DNA from: Parcubacteria bacterium C7867-008
GTDB taxonomy: Bacteria; Patescibacteria; Paceibacteria; UBA9973; UBA2103
Assembly: GCA_001189215.1 (NCBI GenBank)
Contig: LFCR01000004.1
Coordinates: forward strand, 124,001-188,000
DNA: 64,000 bases
Reading direction: 5' to 3'
The position numbers and the translations under genes were made by a program. The notes under the pieces were generated by a model. It had not been told where the DNA came from. It did no database searches and saw nothing but the letters and a program-made list of their open reading frames with translations. Shown piece by piece: positions 13,976 to 22,647 of the stretch. Each line of letters starts with the position of its first letter. Position 1 is the stretch's first letter.

Positions 13976-14287
13976 ATGAAGCTTGAAACTTTCCGCGCAA
14001 CACCATTGATAAAGCAGAAGTTTGTATTGGTACGCGTTTCTCAGTCTAACAAAGAACATTTGCTGCTTTGGGGTAATCCAGATATTGAGTGGCACATGCA
14101 GATCATTGAAGAGATAACTAATGCAGGTCATGAGATAAAAGATATCCTTGGCGGCGGATGGCTACTATCAAAGCCAGAAGATAGAGTAGTTTACATCTGG
14201 GGGAAGAGCGATCGTCTTGGGTTGGCACCGATTGAATTGGTTAGGGAAGTGCTTGGAGACAGCGTTGTTGAGAGTGAACCAGAATAA
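13976..14287 (+). CDS. hypothetical protein
   Basis: I do not recognise this 103-residue soluble alpha/beta protein. A TATAAT box (13963-13968) ends 7 nt before the ATG and no Shine-Dalgarno is seen. It directly follows the degenerate repeat, so it may be an eroded array member or the first chromosomal gene outside. Confidence 0.65.
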   Translation: MKLETFRATPLIKQKFVLVRVSQSNKEHLLLWGNPDIEWHMQIIEEITNAGHEIKDILGGGWLLSKPEDRVVYIWGKSDRLGLAPIELVREVLGDSVVESEPE

Positions 14288-14340
14288 GGGTTTCAGCATC
14301 ATGCCTGCAGAACACTATTTATTCTTAGGTATATTATTTT

Positions 14341-14628
14341 ATGAATCCTAAGCTCTCAAAGACAGTTTCACTTCTCTTGATGCTCACACCAATAGCACTC
14401 TTAGCTACATATTTTGGTGTATCAGTGACAACAGCAATTCCAAATATTCCGTTGAAAGTTATTGGCATAGGGTATTTTGCTTTAAGCGTTCTGTTTTCGA
14501 TAATAAACTACTTCCTTAATGGTTTGCGCACCTTGCTCATACACTGTGCCGTTATCGTGGCAGGTACCATAGGAGTAGTAGTGTTCTACGTGCTACTACT
14601 TTTCTGTATGTTTCCTCTTCCGCTCTAA
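14341..14628 (+). CDS. small integral membrane protein
   Basis: The 95-residue protein is almost entirely hydrophobic, with three predicted helices (about 8-28, 36-58, 64-90). A TATATT box lies 5 nt before the ATG. It is the first of four consecutive small membrane proteins (to 15963), each with its own near-start -10 box. Function unknown. Confidence 0.65.
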   Translation: MNPKLSKTVSLLLMLTPIALLATYFGVSVTTAIPNIPLKVIGIGYFALSVLFSIINYFLNGLRTLLIHCAVIVAGTIGVVVFYVLLLFCMFPLPL

Positions 14629-14710
14629 TTAAAAGCTTGTGACTGCACCCAGCCGTAATATATTTAATATTCTTGATTAAATAAGCGCAGACAGGTGCTA
14701 CACTTTCTTC

Positions 14711-14992
14711 ATGAAAGCCTTAAGTATAGTCTCCTTGTTGATTAGTGTGGGTTTCTTTGCCTTTGCTTGGTACATAGCTCTAAACTCAACAAACGGCGGA
14801 TACACATGGGCGTATATAACAGCAGTGTTCATATGCCTTATTGGCGCAGGATTCTTAGGAACTGGAATCGCCTTGTATAGAACTAGGTTTATGGCAAATT
14901 CAATGATTCCTCCACTTATATTTGTAGGAGTTCTCATATTTCTTGCTGGGTTTGTCTTTTTCTATATAAAACTTGCCGTTCCAGGCTTATAA
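14711..14992 (+). CDS. small integral membrane protein
   Basis: The 93-residue protein has three predicted transmembrane helices (about 3-20, 30-52, 63-88) and no soluble domain. The extended -10 TGCTACACT (hexamer 14699-14704) ends 6 nt before the ATG. No family is recognised. Confidence 0.65.
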   Translation: MKALSIVSLLISVGFFAFAWYIALNSTNGGYTWAYITAVFICLIGAGFLGTGIALYRTRFMANSMIPPLIFVGVLIFLAGFVFFYIKLAVPGL

Positions 14993-14999
14993 AACAGAT

Positions 15000-15512
15000 A
15001 TGATTGCACGAATTCTCTTAGGTATCTGCTCCGTAATAAGTGTTCTGCTTTTTGTGATTATTGGATACGGCACTTCAAGTGAATGTTTAGTTGGTGACAA
15101 TCCATTAGCTCAAATCCTTTTACTTCCACCACTCCTCATTCTTTGGTTTGGTTTATATTCGTCATTTAAAACCCCCACACTGCGACGTGCTGTATTCATT
15201 CTTCTTTTTGCATTATTCATCGCGTTCGTAACACTATATGGTTCAGGTACTTCAAGATGCAGTCCTAACGATAGTTCAAAGAAGGGCACTCTGCGAACTC
15301 TGCAAAAGGTGCTTTCAGAGTATTACGCTGACAACCACTCGTACCCTGAAACCCTTTCGGACTTCTCAGATTACATTGGTCCACGCACAGAAGCATCTGA
15401 TATCAGGTACAGTCATACAAAAGACTCATACCAGATGTGCACTACCATTAAATACAAGTACTTCTACCACATACCACTAAATGCAGGGGAGGAGTATTGT
15501 CTAGGTTCGTAG
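15000..15512 (+). CDS. membrane protein with pilin-like external domain
   Basis: The 170-residue protein has three N-terminal transmembrane helices (about 3-85) and an external C-terminal domain with GTLRTLQKVLSEYYADNHSYPETLSDF. This resembles the alpha-helix and YY-SYP segment of type IV pilin or pseudopilin globular domains. Two Cys (QMC and EYC) could pair. A pilin-like domain behind multiple helices is unusual. The ATG at 15000 is chosen over an upstream in-frame start inside the previous gene. Confidence 0.6.
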   Translation: MIARILLGICSVISVLLFVIIGYGTSSECLVGDNPLAQILLLPPLLILWFGLYSSFKTPTLRRAVFILLFALFIAFVTLYGSGTSRCSPNDSSKKGTLRTLQKVLSEYYADNHSYPETLSDFSDYIGPRTEASDIRYSHTKDSYQMCTTIKYKYFYHIPLNAGEEYCLGS

Positions 15513-15528
15513 ATGATACAGTAGAGGT

Positions 15529-15963
15529 ATGAAACCAGACGCATTCCTTAAGACTTATTTCTGGCCCACGAAGGTTCGTGTGTTGGTATTTATGGTGTTA
15601 AGTATCTATGTGACCTTAAGTACTATGTTCCTTGCCCCATTCATGAATGACGAGCAGCCAGAACGACCGCTAACCGTGCTGGAACAAGTAGGCATGGTTG
15701 CAACCTATCCTTCAATGATATTCAGCAAGCCATTCATCTATATCTCTGGGAACCTATTTACTCAGCAGGTTACCCTAAGCGACCTCATGCAACAGCCAGG
15801 CAGTACGGCACTTCCACTAACTCCTAACGCAACCATTGAGAGCAGCACTATCACACAAGCAAGTCCTTTTGGGTTTGCGCTTGGGGCCATCCTTGAATCT
15901 CTATCACTGTATATACTTGCGTGTTTGATCTGTCTCCCGGTTAAAAAGAAGAAAACGGTGTAG
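15529..15963 (+). CDS. membrane protein of unknown function
   Basis: The 144-residue protein has two clear helices (about 15-38 and 115-138) flanking an external loop rich in Thr, Ser and Pro. A TACAGT box (15517-15522) ends 6 nt before the ATG. It is followed closely by mnmA. Confidence 0.62.
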   Translation: MKPDAFLKTYFWPTKVRVLVFMVLSIYVTLSTMFLAPFMNDEQPERPLTVLEQVGMVATYPSMIFSKPFIYISGNLFTQQVTLSDLMQQPGSTALPLTPNATIESSTITQASPFGFALGAILESLSLYILACLICLPVKKKKTV

Positions 15964-15992
15964 AAAGGAGAGGTTTGAGGTATGGTATCGCT

Positions 15993-17033
15993 ATGGAATC
16001 CATAGCAAGTAAGAACGTATTTGTTGGACTATCCGGAGGAGTAGACTCCGCGGTTTCGGCTGCACTCTTACAAAACGCAGGAGCGCATGTCACAGGAGTG
16101 TTTATTAAAGGATGGTATCCCCCTGGTATGCCGTGTACTTGGGCAGAAGATCGGCGTGATGCGATGCGTGTCGCTGCACACCTAGGCGTTCCATTTCATA
16201 CGCTTGATGCGTCCACAGAATACAAACAAGGAGTCATAGACTATCTCATCTCTGAGTACGCAGCGGGGAGAACACCAAACCCGGACATAATGTGTAACAG
16301 GGAAGTTAAGTTTGGAGCGTTCTACCGCTTTGCGAAAGAACACAACGCAGACTTCATTGCCACCGGACACTACGCACAAACAAAAGATGGTCAACTTTTT
16401 CGAGGTATAGATCCATCAAAGGATCAGAGCTATTTCCTATGGGCAGTGCCAAAAGAAGCATTGAGTCAAACACTCTTTCCGGTTGGAGGCCTGCCGAAAT
16501 CAGAAGTACGTGCTCTTGCAGAGAAATTCAATCTTCCTGTTGCGCAGAAGAAGGATAGTCAGGGAATTTGTTTCCTAGGATCTATTTCCGTTGATGAGTT
16601 CCTGCGCAATGAGCTGAAAACAGAAGAAGGTGATGTGCTTGATGAGACGGGACAAAAGATTGGCACACATGATGGCGCAGTTCTCCACACACTTGGTGAA
16701 CGCATTACACCTCACGACGCGGAACAGGGTCCTTGGTATGTGGTCCGTAAAGATCTTGCAATAAATGTACTGGTGGTGAGACACGGATCTGCGGCATTTG
16801 AAACACCACCAGCAACGCTCACTCTACGAGACACTAACTGGTTTACTCCAGATGCCTTAGAGGGAACACTTGAAGCACAGTATCGGTATCACGGTTCAGT
16901 TACTGCAGGTACGTACGATAAGAAGACCTCAACATTTACTCCAAGCGTACCGCTTCCAGAGCCCATTGCAGCTGGGCAGTCTCTTGTGTTGTATGTAGGG
17001 GATAGCTGTATTGGAGGTGGTATTATCGAGTAA
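15993..17033 (+). CDS. mnmA: tRNA-specific 2-thiouridylase MnmA
   Basis: The 346-residue enzyme thiolates U34 of Lys, Glu and Gln tRNAs. The ATP-pyrophosphatase loop GLSGGVDS (12-19) is present, as are the catalytic pair Cys101 (MCNREVKF) and Cys193 (DSQGICFLG) and the tRNA-binding TGHYAQ and KDQSYFLW motifs. The ATG at 15993 is 6 nt after TATGGT (15981-15986). The next gene starts at the base after the stop, suggesting co-transcription. Confidence 0.95.
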   Translation: MESIASKNVFVGLSGGVDSAVSAALLQNAGAHVTGVFIKGWYPPGMPCTWAEDRRDAMRVAAHLGVPFHTLDASTEYKQGVIDYLISEYAAGRTPNPDIMCNREVKFGAFYRFAKEHNADFIATGHYAQTKDGQLFRGIDPSKDQSYFLWAVPKEALSQTLFPVGGLPKSEVRALAEKFNLPVAQKKDSQGICFLGSISVDEFLRNELKTEEGDVLDETGQKIGTHDGAVLHTLGERITPHDAEQGPWYVVRKDLAINVLVVRHGSAAFETPPATLTLRDTNWFTPDALEGTLEAQYRYHGSVTAGTYDKKTSTFTPSVPLPEPIAAGQSLVLYVGDSCIGGGIIE

Positions 17034-17864
17034 ATGCCAGACATTGTTAAAGCAGACGGAACCGTTGAAACGTTCGTCCCAGAGAAGCTAGAAGAATCAC
17101 TACGCCGAGCGGGTGCTGGCGCAGGTGCTGCCGAGAAGATACGTCGCACCATTGAAGCTAGTATTGCTCCAGGTTCTGAAAGTAATGATATTTATCGTCG
17201 TGCGTTCCAGATGCTTCGTCGTGAAGGGCATGCAGCGGCGGCTCGTTATAGTCTTCGTCGCGCGCTCTTTGAATTTGGTCCCTCAGGGCATCCCTTCGAA
17301 GATTTTGTTTCAGAACTATTTAAGAAGGAGGGGTGGAAAATTGAAACTCGACGATTGATCGCTGGTAAGTGTGTAACCCATGAAGTGGATGTGTATGCGA
17401 CACGTGGTAACGAAACACTTGCTGCTGAACTTAAATACCATAATGATCCTGGGTACAAAACTGATGTGAAAGTAGCCCTGTACGTAAAGGCACGCTTCGA
17501 TGATATTTGGCAGTGTGATCCTGCGGTAAATAAGTCATGCCCAATTGATCGAGGGTATCTCATCACCAACACCAAGTTCACGTCCCAAGCAGTAGATTAC
17601 GCGACCTGTTCCGGACTCAATCTCCTTGGATGGAGCTACCCCCATCACGGCAATCTCTATGACCGCATTATTGCTAGCGGTCTATACCCAATCACTGCAC
17701 TCACCACCGTGCGGAAGGCAGAGAAGCGTCTTCTCATTGATAGGAATATCTCCACTACTGATTTACTTCGTCAGCACCGTGAACTCCTACGAGAAATCGG
17801 CGTAACTCCTGAACGTGTTGGCTCCATAGTGGCCGAAATAGAGACGTTAAACGATACCCTCTAG
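17034..17864 (+). CDS. ATP-cone / Mrr-like restriction endonuclease fusion
   Basis: The 276-residue protein joins an N-terminal ATP-cone (about 1-90: VKADGTVETFVPEKLEESL, RRAFQMLRREGH) to a Mrr-type PD-(D/E)XK domain (about 88-200). The catalytic residues are visible in HEVDVYATRGNETLAAELKYH (Asp119, Glu132, Lys134). ATP-cones sense nucleotides, so nuclease activity could be nucleotide-controlled. It abuts mnmA and is followed by a second PD-(D/E)XK gene. The role (defence or repair) is not decided by the sequence. Confidence 0.82.
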   Translation: MPDIVKADGTVETFVPEKLEESLRRAGAGAGAAEKIRRTIEASIAPGSESNDIYRRAFQMLRREGHAAAARYSLRRALFEFGPSGHPFEDFVSELFKKEGWKIETRRLIAGKCVTHEVDVYATRGNETLAAELKYHNDPGYKTDVKVALYVKARFDDIWQCDPAVNKSCPIDRGYLITNTKFTSQAVDYATCSGLNLLGWSYPHHGNLYDRIIASGLYPITALTTVRKAEKRLLIDRNISTTDLLRQHRELLREIGVTPERVGSIVAEIETLNDTL

Positions 17865-17885
17865 AACAGGATATACTGGGGGTAT

Positions 17886-18686
17886 ATGGCAGAATTTCGT
17901 AAGCAATATAATCCAAACCGAAGTTCAGACTGGAACTATGGCGGACCCAAATGGCGTCTCTCACGTTCAAAGATTGAGTTGTTTACCGAGTGTCCTCGTT
18001 GCTTCTATCTAGACAATAAACTGGGTACTGCACGTCCTCGTGGTCCTGCGTTTACCCTTAATATTGCGGTGGATGCACTTTTGAAGAAAGAGTTTGATGT
18101 GTACCGAATAGACGGCACCAAGCACCCGCTGATGGAGGCGTATGATATCAACGCTGTTCCGTTTAAGCACAAGAACATGAATACTTGGCGCGAGAACTTT
18201 GAGGGCGTTGAATTCAAACACAAAGAAACTGGCTTCACGATTTCAGGTGCAGTGGACGATATATGGGTTAATCCAGAAGGAGAACTTATTGTTGTGGACT
18301 ACAAAGCAACTTCGAAAGAAGGAACAATCACTACACTCGCCGATTCTTCTTGGAACGAGCAGTATCAACGCCAAATGGGTGTCTATCAATGGCTCCTTCG
18401 TAACAATGGATTCACGGTGTCTCCAACCGGATACTTTGTATATGCAAACGCAGGGAGTGACAAAGCAGCGTTTGATGGACAGCTTGAGTTTGAAGTAACG
18501 GTAGTGCCGTGTGAAGGAGATACCGCATGGATCGATGATGTTCTTCCAAAGATAAAAGATGCACTTGATAGCGAAGCACTACCGCCGGTGGGTGATGCCT
18601 GCGAGTTCTGCGTATACCGAGAAGCATCAGGGAAGAAACTTCAGGAGCTCTATAAGAAGAGTCTGCAGGTAAAGAAAGTGGGCTAA
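17886..18686 (+). CDS. PD-(D/E)XK nuclease of the RecB/Cas4 type
   Basis: The 266-residue protein has the RecB-family nuclease core: GAVDDIW (Asp124), VVDYKAT (Asp138, Lys140) and the QxxxY-like QMGVYQWLL helix. A CPRC pair (Cys36, Cys39) and a CEFC pair (Cys239, Cys242) bracket the domain, as in Cas4/AddB proteins with an iron-sulfur or zinc site. There are no cas genes nearby, so a repair exonuclease is more likely. A TATACT box (17872-17877) lies 8 nt before the ATG. Confidence 0.85.
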   Translation: MAEFRKQYNPNRSSDWNYGGPKWRLSRSKIELFTECPRCFYLDNKLGTARPRGPAFTLNIAVDALLKKEFDVYRIDGTKHPLMEAYDINAVPFKHKNMNTWRENFEGVEFKHKETGFTISGAVDDIWVNPEGELIVVDYKATSKEGTITTLADSSWNEQYQRQMGVYQWLLRNNGFTVSPTGYFVYANAGSDKAAFDGQLEFEVTVVPCEGDTAWIDDVLPKIKDALDSEALPPVGDACEFCVYREASGKKLQELYKKSLQVKKVG

Positions 18687-18690
18687 ACAG

Positions 18691-18713
18691 AAACCCCGCT
18701 TGCGCGGGGCTTT
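18691..18713 (+). terminator. intrinsic terminator
   Basis: CCCCGC/GCGGGG stem followed by CTTTGT, between the nuclease gene and the convergent receiver-like gene. Confidence 0.8.
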
Positions 18714-18736
18714 GTGACTGCAACCATTCTGGTCAG

Positions 18737-18955
18737 TCAGTCGTCCGTTGGCCTCAGAATGCCGACTGCAGTGTGGCGATCATGCGACACACCATCGATC
18801 ACCACATGGGTGTAATCGGGACGAGCGGTGAGTGCGATTAGCGCCTGTTCAGCGTCTTGGACGTGAGCTGTGTGCGTGACACCCTCCGTCTGCGCCCACT
18901 CTTGCATCGCGTTACCGGCTTGTTTGGCCCTGGACTCAACAATTAGGACTTTCAT
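18737..18955 (-). CDS. short receiver-like protein
   Basis: The 72-residue protein begins MKVLIVES and has Asp54 in THVVIDGVSHD, aligned with Asp54 of the array protein at 11765-12223, so it resembles the first half of a receiver domain. The second acidic residue is Ser and there is no region after the third strand. It may be a truncated or degenerate receiver. An AAAGGTG Shine-Dalgarno and a TAGACA-17-TACAAC promoter are visible. Codon use is GC-rich. Confidence 0.6.
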   Translation of the reverse strand: MKVLIVESRAKQAGNAMQEWAQTEGVTHTAHVQDAEQALIALTARPDYTHVVIDGVSHDRHTAVGILRPTDD

Positions 18956-19088
18956 GATGCACCTTTGTTCAATAGCTGTTGCTGTTGTATCACGAGCTGT
19001 ATCTTCTGTCTAAACCGTAATTTGATAAATATTAAAAATGTGTTATTCATTATTCAGCGCACATTAACGTTTACCTGGAGAGCTCATC

Positions 19089-19826
19089 TTGTCCGCACAA
19101 CATATTCTGACGGCCTCATCGTGGTTTGATGCCGGCAAGCGCCTTGCTGATCTGACGCAAGATCCACAAGCAATAGAAGTTATACAGTTTCTTGGCCGGC
19201 GCCTCACAGTAGGGATGGCAAAAGAAGATCGTATCGTCCGGCTCAATTCAGATCCATCGAATGCGACTGTGTTGATACCAGTTATCGGGGTTGATAAGCT
19301 TTCCAAACTAGGCCAGCTTGTTAAAACCCCCGCCATGTATATGGGCGAAATGGATATTCTGGTCATTGATGGTGATCTTCGGATCAGTCCCATCCTTATG
19401 GGTATCTGCCTGCTTCATGAGGGGCTGCATGCGCTTGAAGCCGAACGCAACCCCATTCTTAAGGAAGTTGCAGGAACACAGCAGGGGTGGGAACACGAGC
19501 GGGATGTTGTTGAATTCCAAAACAGACTTATGCAAGTGGTTGGCGGTCCTGGGTATGAACTACTTATGAATCGCCATATCAGTAACTTGAGAAGACATTA
19601 CGCAAGCATAGGAGAATTGGTCGGAACGAAGCCTATGGGGAGCGACAATCTTCCACTTTGGCTTGAGGAATTGTTTGGTCCGGCGGCAACGTCATACGAG
19701 GCCACGATTCGACACTCGTTCTTTATAACCCACGCACAAATGGAATTGGTCAGCCAAGATCGCCCTAATGAAGCCCAACAACTTCAGACTCAGATTGTGC
19801 AAGGAATAGCACCCACAGAAACCTAA
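19089..19826 (+). CDS. zincin-like protein with HExxH motif
   Basis: I recognise no family for this 245-residue soluble protein, but it contains LLHEGLHALEAE (about residues 118-129), a metalloprotease-type HExxH helix with a following Glu. A gene-start TTG is supported by GGAGAG 6 nt upstream, and the next ATG is 42 codons in. It is divergent from the receiver-like gene, has its own terminator and shows GC-rich codon use. It has no signal peptide, so it is probably cytoplasmic. Confidence 0.65.
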   Translation: MSAQHILTASSWFDAGKRLADLTQDPQAIEVIQFLGRRLTVGMAKEDRIVRLNSDPSNATVLIPVIGVDKLSKLGQLVKTPAMYMGEMDILVIDGDLRISPILMGICLLHEGLHALEAERNPILKEVAGTQQGWEHERDVVEFQNRLMQVVGGPGYELLMNRHISNLRRHYASIGELVGTKPMGSDNLPLWLEELFGPAATSYEATIRHSFFITHAQMELVSQDRPNEAQQLQTQIVQGIAPTET

Positions 19827-19847
19827 TTTATTGACTGCATACCAAAA

Positions 19848-19890
19848 GGGGTCGGCTCAGCGAGCTGACCCCGGACGGAGCAGTTTTTTC
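19848..19890 (+). terminator. terminator of the zincin-like gene
   Basis: GGGGTC..GCTC pairs with GAGC..GACCCC (19848-19872); a T6 tract follows after 12 nt. Confidence 0.65.
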
Positions 19891-19930
19891 ATATCTAGTG
19901 TTCAACAATTTGGAGACGTATACTTTTATT

Positions 19931-20599
19931 ATGAATGTACAGCTTGAAGAGACTTGGAAGAGTAAGTTAGAGGGCGAGTTTAAGAAGACTTATTTTAAGG
20001 AGCTCACAAGCTTTGTGAAAGAAGAGTATGCAAACGCTACGACATACCCAGCTCCAAAGAATATATTCCGTGCATTTGAATTAACTCCATTTAATAAGGT
20101 TAGGGTAGTGATACTTGGACAAGATCCATACCACGGACCCAAACAAGCAATTGGTCTCTCGTTTGCGGTAACAGAAGGTATACGTAATCCACCGTCGCTA
20201 CAGAATATCTTTAAAGAGTTGCAGGGTGATCTTGATGCACCACTTGTACATACAGACGGTGATCTATCTCGTTGGGCAGAACAAGGTGTTCTACTTCTTA
20301 ATGCAACACTGACCGTACGCGCAGCATCAGCAGGCTCCCATCAGGGTAAAGGGTGGGAACAGTTTACCGATGCAGTGATTAAGAAACTATCGGATGAACG
20401 AGAGCATCTGGTATTTATTCTGTGGGGTAACTATGCACGTACTAAAGGTGCACACATAGATCGAACCAAACACTTGGTTATAGAATCGGCACACCCGTCT
20501 CCATTTTCAGCAACGAATGGATTCTTTGGTTCAAAGCCATTTAGTAAGACAAATGAATATCTAACAGAGCACAGTGAGACACCTATCGATTGGCTCTAG
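19931..20599 (+). CDS. ung: uracil-DNA glycosylase, family 1
   Basis: The 222-residue enzyme removes uracil from DNA. The water-activating motif GQDPYHGP (63-70, Asp65) and the C-terminal SAHPSPFSA loop are intact. The length is standard. A TATACT box (19919-19924) ends 6 nt before the ATG. The stop codon directly abuts that of the convergent M13 peptidase, with no terminator between. Confidence 0.96.
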   Translation: MNVQLEETWKSKLEGEFKKTYFKELTSFVKEEYANATTYPAPKNIFRAFELTPFNKVRVVILGQDPYHGPKQAIGLSFAVTEGIRNPPSLQNIFKELQGDLDAPLVHTDGDLSRWAEQGVLLLNATLTVRAASAGSHQGKGWEQFTDAVIKKLSDEREHLVFILWGNYARTKGAHIDRTKHLVIESAHPSPFSATNGFFGSKPFSKTNEYLTEHSETPIDWL

Positions 20600-22582
20600 C
20601 TACCAGATCTTGGCGCGCTTAAAAGGTTCTCGATATAATTTGTCTCCTTTCTTAACGTTGTAGACGTTATAAAAGGTCTCAATATTAGATGCCACTCCAT
20701 TAATACGATTTGGTCCTGGGGCATGGGGATCAGTGAGTACCATCATTTTCTCAAACTCAGGACGTGTGTTCTCTCGTTCAAATAGTGCAAACCCCATGAA
20801 GAAACGTTGCTCTGGTGTATAACCAGCGATATCTTTACGACCGGTGCGTGCGAGCTGAAGCTTATATGCATCGAGTGCAATAGAGAGACCACCGAGATCC
20901 GCAATATTCTCGCCAAGGGTAAGCTTTCCGTTTACCCGTACACCATCAGCGACGGTATATTCATCAAACTGCTTACGCACGATCTCCGCCTTCTTCATAA
21001 AACGTTTCCTGTCTTCGGGTGTCCACCAACTCTTGAGATTACCTTTCGCATCATACTTAGATCCTTCGTCGTCAAAGCCATGCGTAATTTCATGACCTAT
21101 AGTCATTCCTATACAGCCGTAGTTAATACCATCGTCACCATGTTCATCAAAGAATGGTGGCTGGAGAATTGCTGCAGGGAAGGCAATATCATTCAGTGTT
21201 GGGGCAAAGTATGCATTTACCGTTTGTGGGTACATATGCCATTCAGCACGATCCACAGGCTTAGTGAGTTTTTTTACCTCGCGACGATGCTCAAATGCAC
21301 TCGCACGTAGCAGGTTGCCGACATAGTCGTTTGGGGTTATCACCAGACCAGCGTAGGACTTCCACTTATCTGGGTACCCAATCTTTCGATTAAATGCAGC
21401 AAGTTTATGTAATGCTTTTTTCTTGGTTGCAGAACTCATCCAATCAAGAGCCTTGAGACGCGCTTCGTACGCTGTAAACAAGTCATCAATTATCAGATTC
21501 ATTTTCTTTTTTGCACTTTCGGGAAAATGCTTCTGAACATAGATCTTTCCAAGCTGTTCTCCCAGGTTAGCGTTAACACTTCCAAGAATACGGCGCCAAA
21601 GAGGCTTCATCTTTTTCGTACCACTAAGTACCTTTCCATAGAAAGAAAAAGACTGAGCAATAAATCGTGATGAAAGAGCTCCAGACATACCATTTACTAA
21701 ATGCCATTCAAGGTATGTTTTCCAATCTTCAATAGAAACAGTATCGAACATTGAAGAGAGACCTGTGAAGAACTCGGGTGTCGTTACGATAACGTCACGA
21801 ACAGGATCAAGGTTGTTGTGCGCTAAGTAATAATTCCAATCAATATTGGGCCCAAGTGTTCTGAGTGCCTTTAGAGACTTTTTGTTATAGGTGAGATCCG
21901 GATCACGCAGATCCTCCTTCTTCATGGAGATCCTTGCGAGTTGCGTTTCAATCCTAAGCAATGTTTCCGTGTCCTTTTCTGACTCTGCAGTAGATCGTCC
22001 GATCATTTTGAATACTTTCGCTACATGAATTCGATATTCCGTACGAACACGGAGTGATTCAGGATCGTTCTTAAGGTAGTAGTCCCGCTCTGGCATACCT
22101 AAGCCACCCTGACCGACATACAACGCATACCGATCACTATTCTTAGCGTCCTGATCGATTCCAATATCCCAGATACCCGCCACACCGATCTTATCTAGTT
22201 TTGCGAGAACTATTTGTAGATCCTTCTTGTTCTGTATCGATTCGATCATTCTTTGGAATGGTTCAACCGGCTTGATATCAAGTGCGTTCCTGCGCTTCAT
22301 ATCCATTCCAGAACGATAGAAGTCTCTGATCAGTTGCTCTGGACTTCCTTTCTTCACGCTCTTCTTTACCTCAAGTTCCTGGAGGATCGTGTACAGCTGC
22401 TTATCTGTTTTGTATCTCAAGGCAACAAAAGCACCCCATCGTGATTCACTTGCGGGGATTTTATTTGTGCGTACCCACCCTCCATTTACATGCTGATAGA
22501 AGTCATCTTGAGGTCGCGTTTCAAGATCCATCGTCTTTGGAGTGAATTCAGCAAGGGGAGATCTTTTCTTTTGTGATGCCAT
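20600..22582 (-). CDS. M13 (neprilysin-like) zinc metallopeptidase
   Basis: The 660-residue protein matches M13 endopeptidases: zinc motif HEITH (about 497-501) in GHEITHGFDDEGSKYD, the substrate-binding NAYF and the third ligand region GENIADLGG. M13 enzymes degrade oligopeptides. No signal peptide or membrane anchor is seen, so a cytoplasmic role in recycling imported peptides is plausible in a host-dependent organism. A minus-strand TATACT (22590-22595) lies 7 nt before the ATG. Confidence 0.93.
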   Translation of the reverse strand: MASQKKRSPLAEFTPKTMDLETRPQDDFYQHVNGGWVRTNKIPASESRWGAFVALRYKTDKQLYTILQELEVKKSVKKGSPEQLIRDFYRSGMDMKRRNALDIKPVEPFQRMIESIQNKKDLQIVLAKLDKIGVAGIWDIGIDQDAKNSDRYALYVGQGGLGMPERDYYLKNDPESLRVRTEYRIHVAKVFKMIGRSTAESEKDTETLLRIETQLARISMKKEDLRDPDLTYNKKSLKALRTLGPNIDWNYYLAHNNLDPVRDVIVTTPEFFTGLSSMFDTVSIEDWKTYLEWHLVNGMSGALSSRFIAQSFSFYGKVLSGTKKMKPLWRRILGSVNANLGEQLGKIYVQKHFPESAKKKMNLIIDDLFTAYEARLKALDWMSSATKKKALHKLAAFNRKIGYPDKWKSYAGLVITPNDYVGNLLRASAFEHRREVKKLTKPVDRAEWHMYPQTVNAYFAPTLNDIAFPAAILQPPFFDEHGDDGINYGCIGMTIGHEITHGFDDEGSKYDAKGNLKSWWTPEDRKRFMKKAEIVRKQFDEYTVADGVRVNGKLTLGENIADLGGLSIALDAYKLQLARTGRKDIAGYTPEQRFFMGFALFERENTRPEFEKMMVLTDPHAPGPNRINGVASNIETFYNVYNVKKGDKLYREPFKRAKIW

Positions 22583-22647
22583 TGCAACAAGTATACCCAG
22601 GTATATTGGTTCTTTCCATGAGAACCTAATATGGTATCTTCATCTCT

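Noticed and set aside
17886..18686. cas4 of a CRISPR locus
   Set aside because: No cas1, cas2 or repeat array is in the window; a RecB-like repair nuclease is the safer call.
20590..20610. Missing terminator between ung and the M13 peptidase as evidence of a fusion or misassembly
   Set aside because: The two stop codons abut but both proteins are complete; this is simple compaction.
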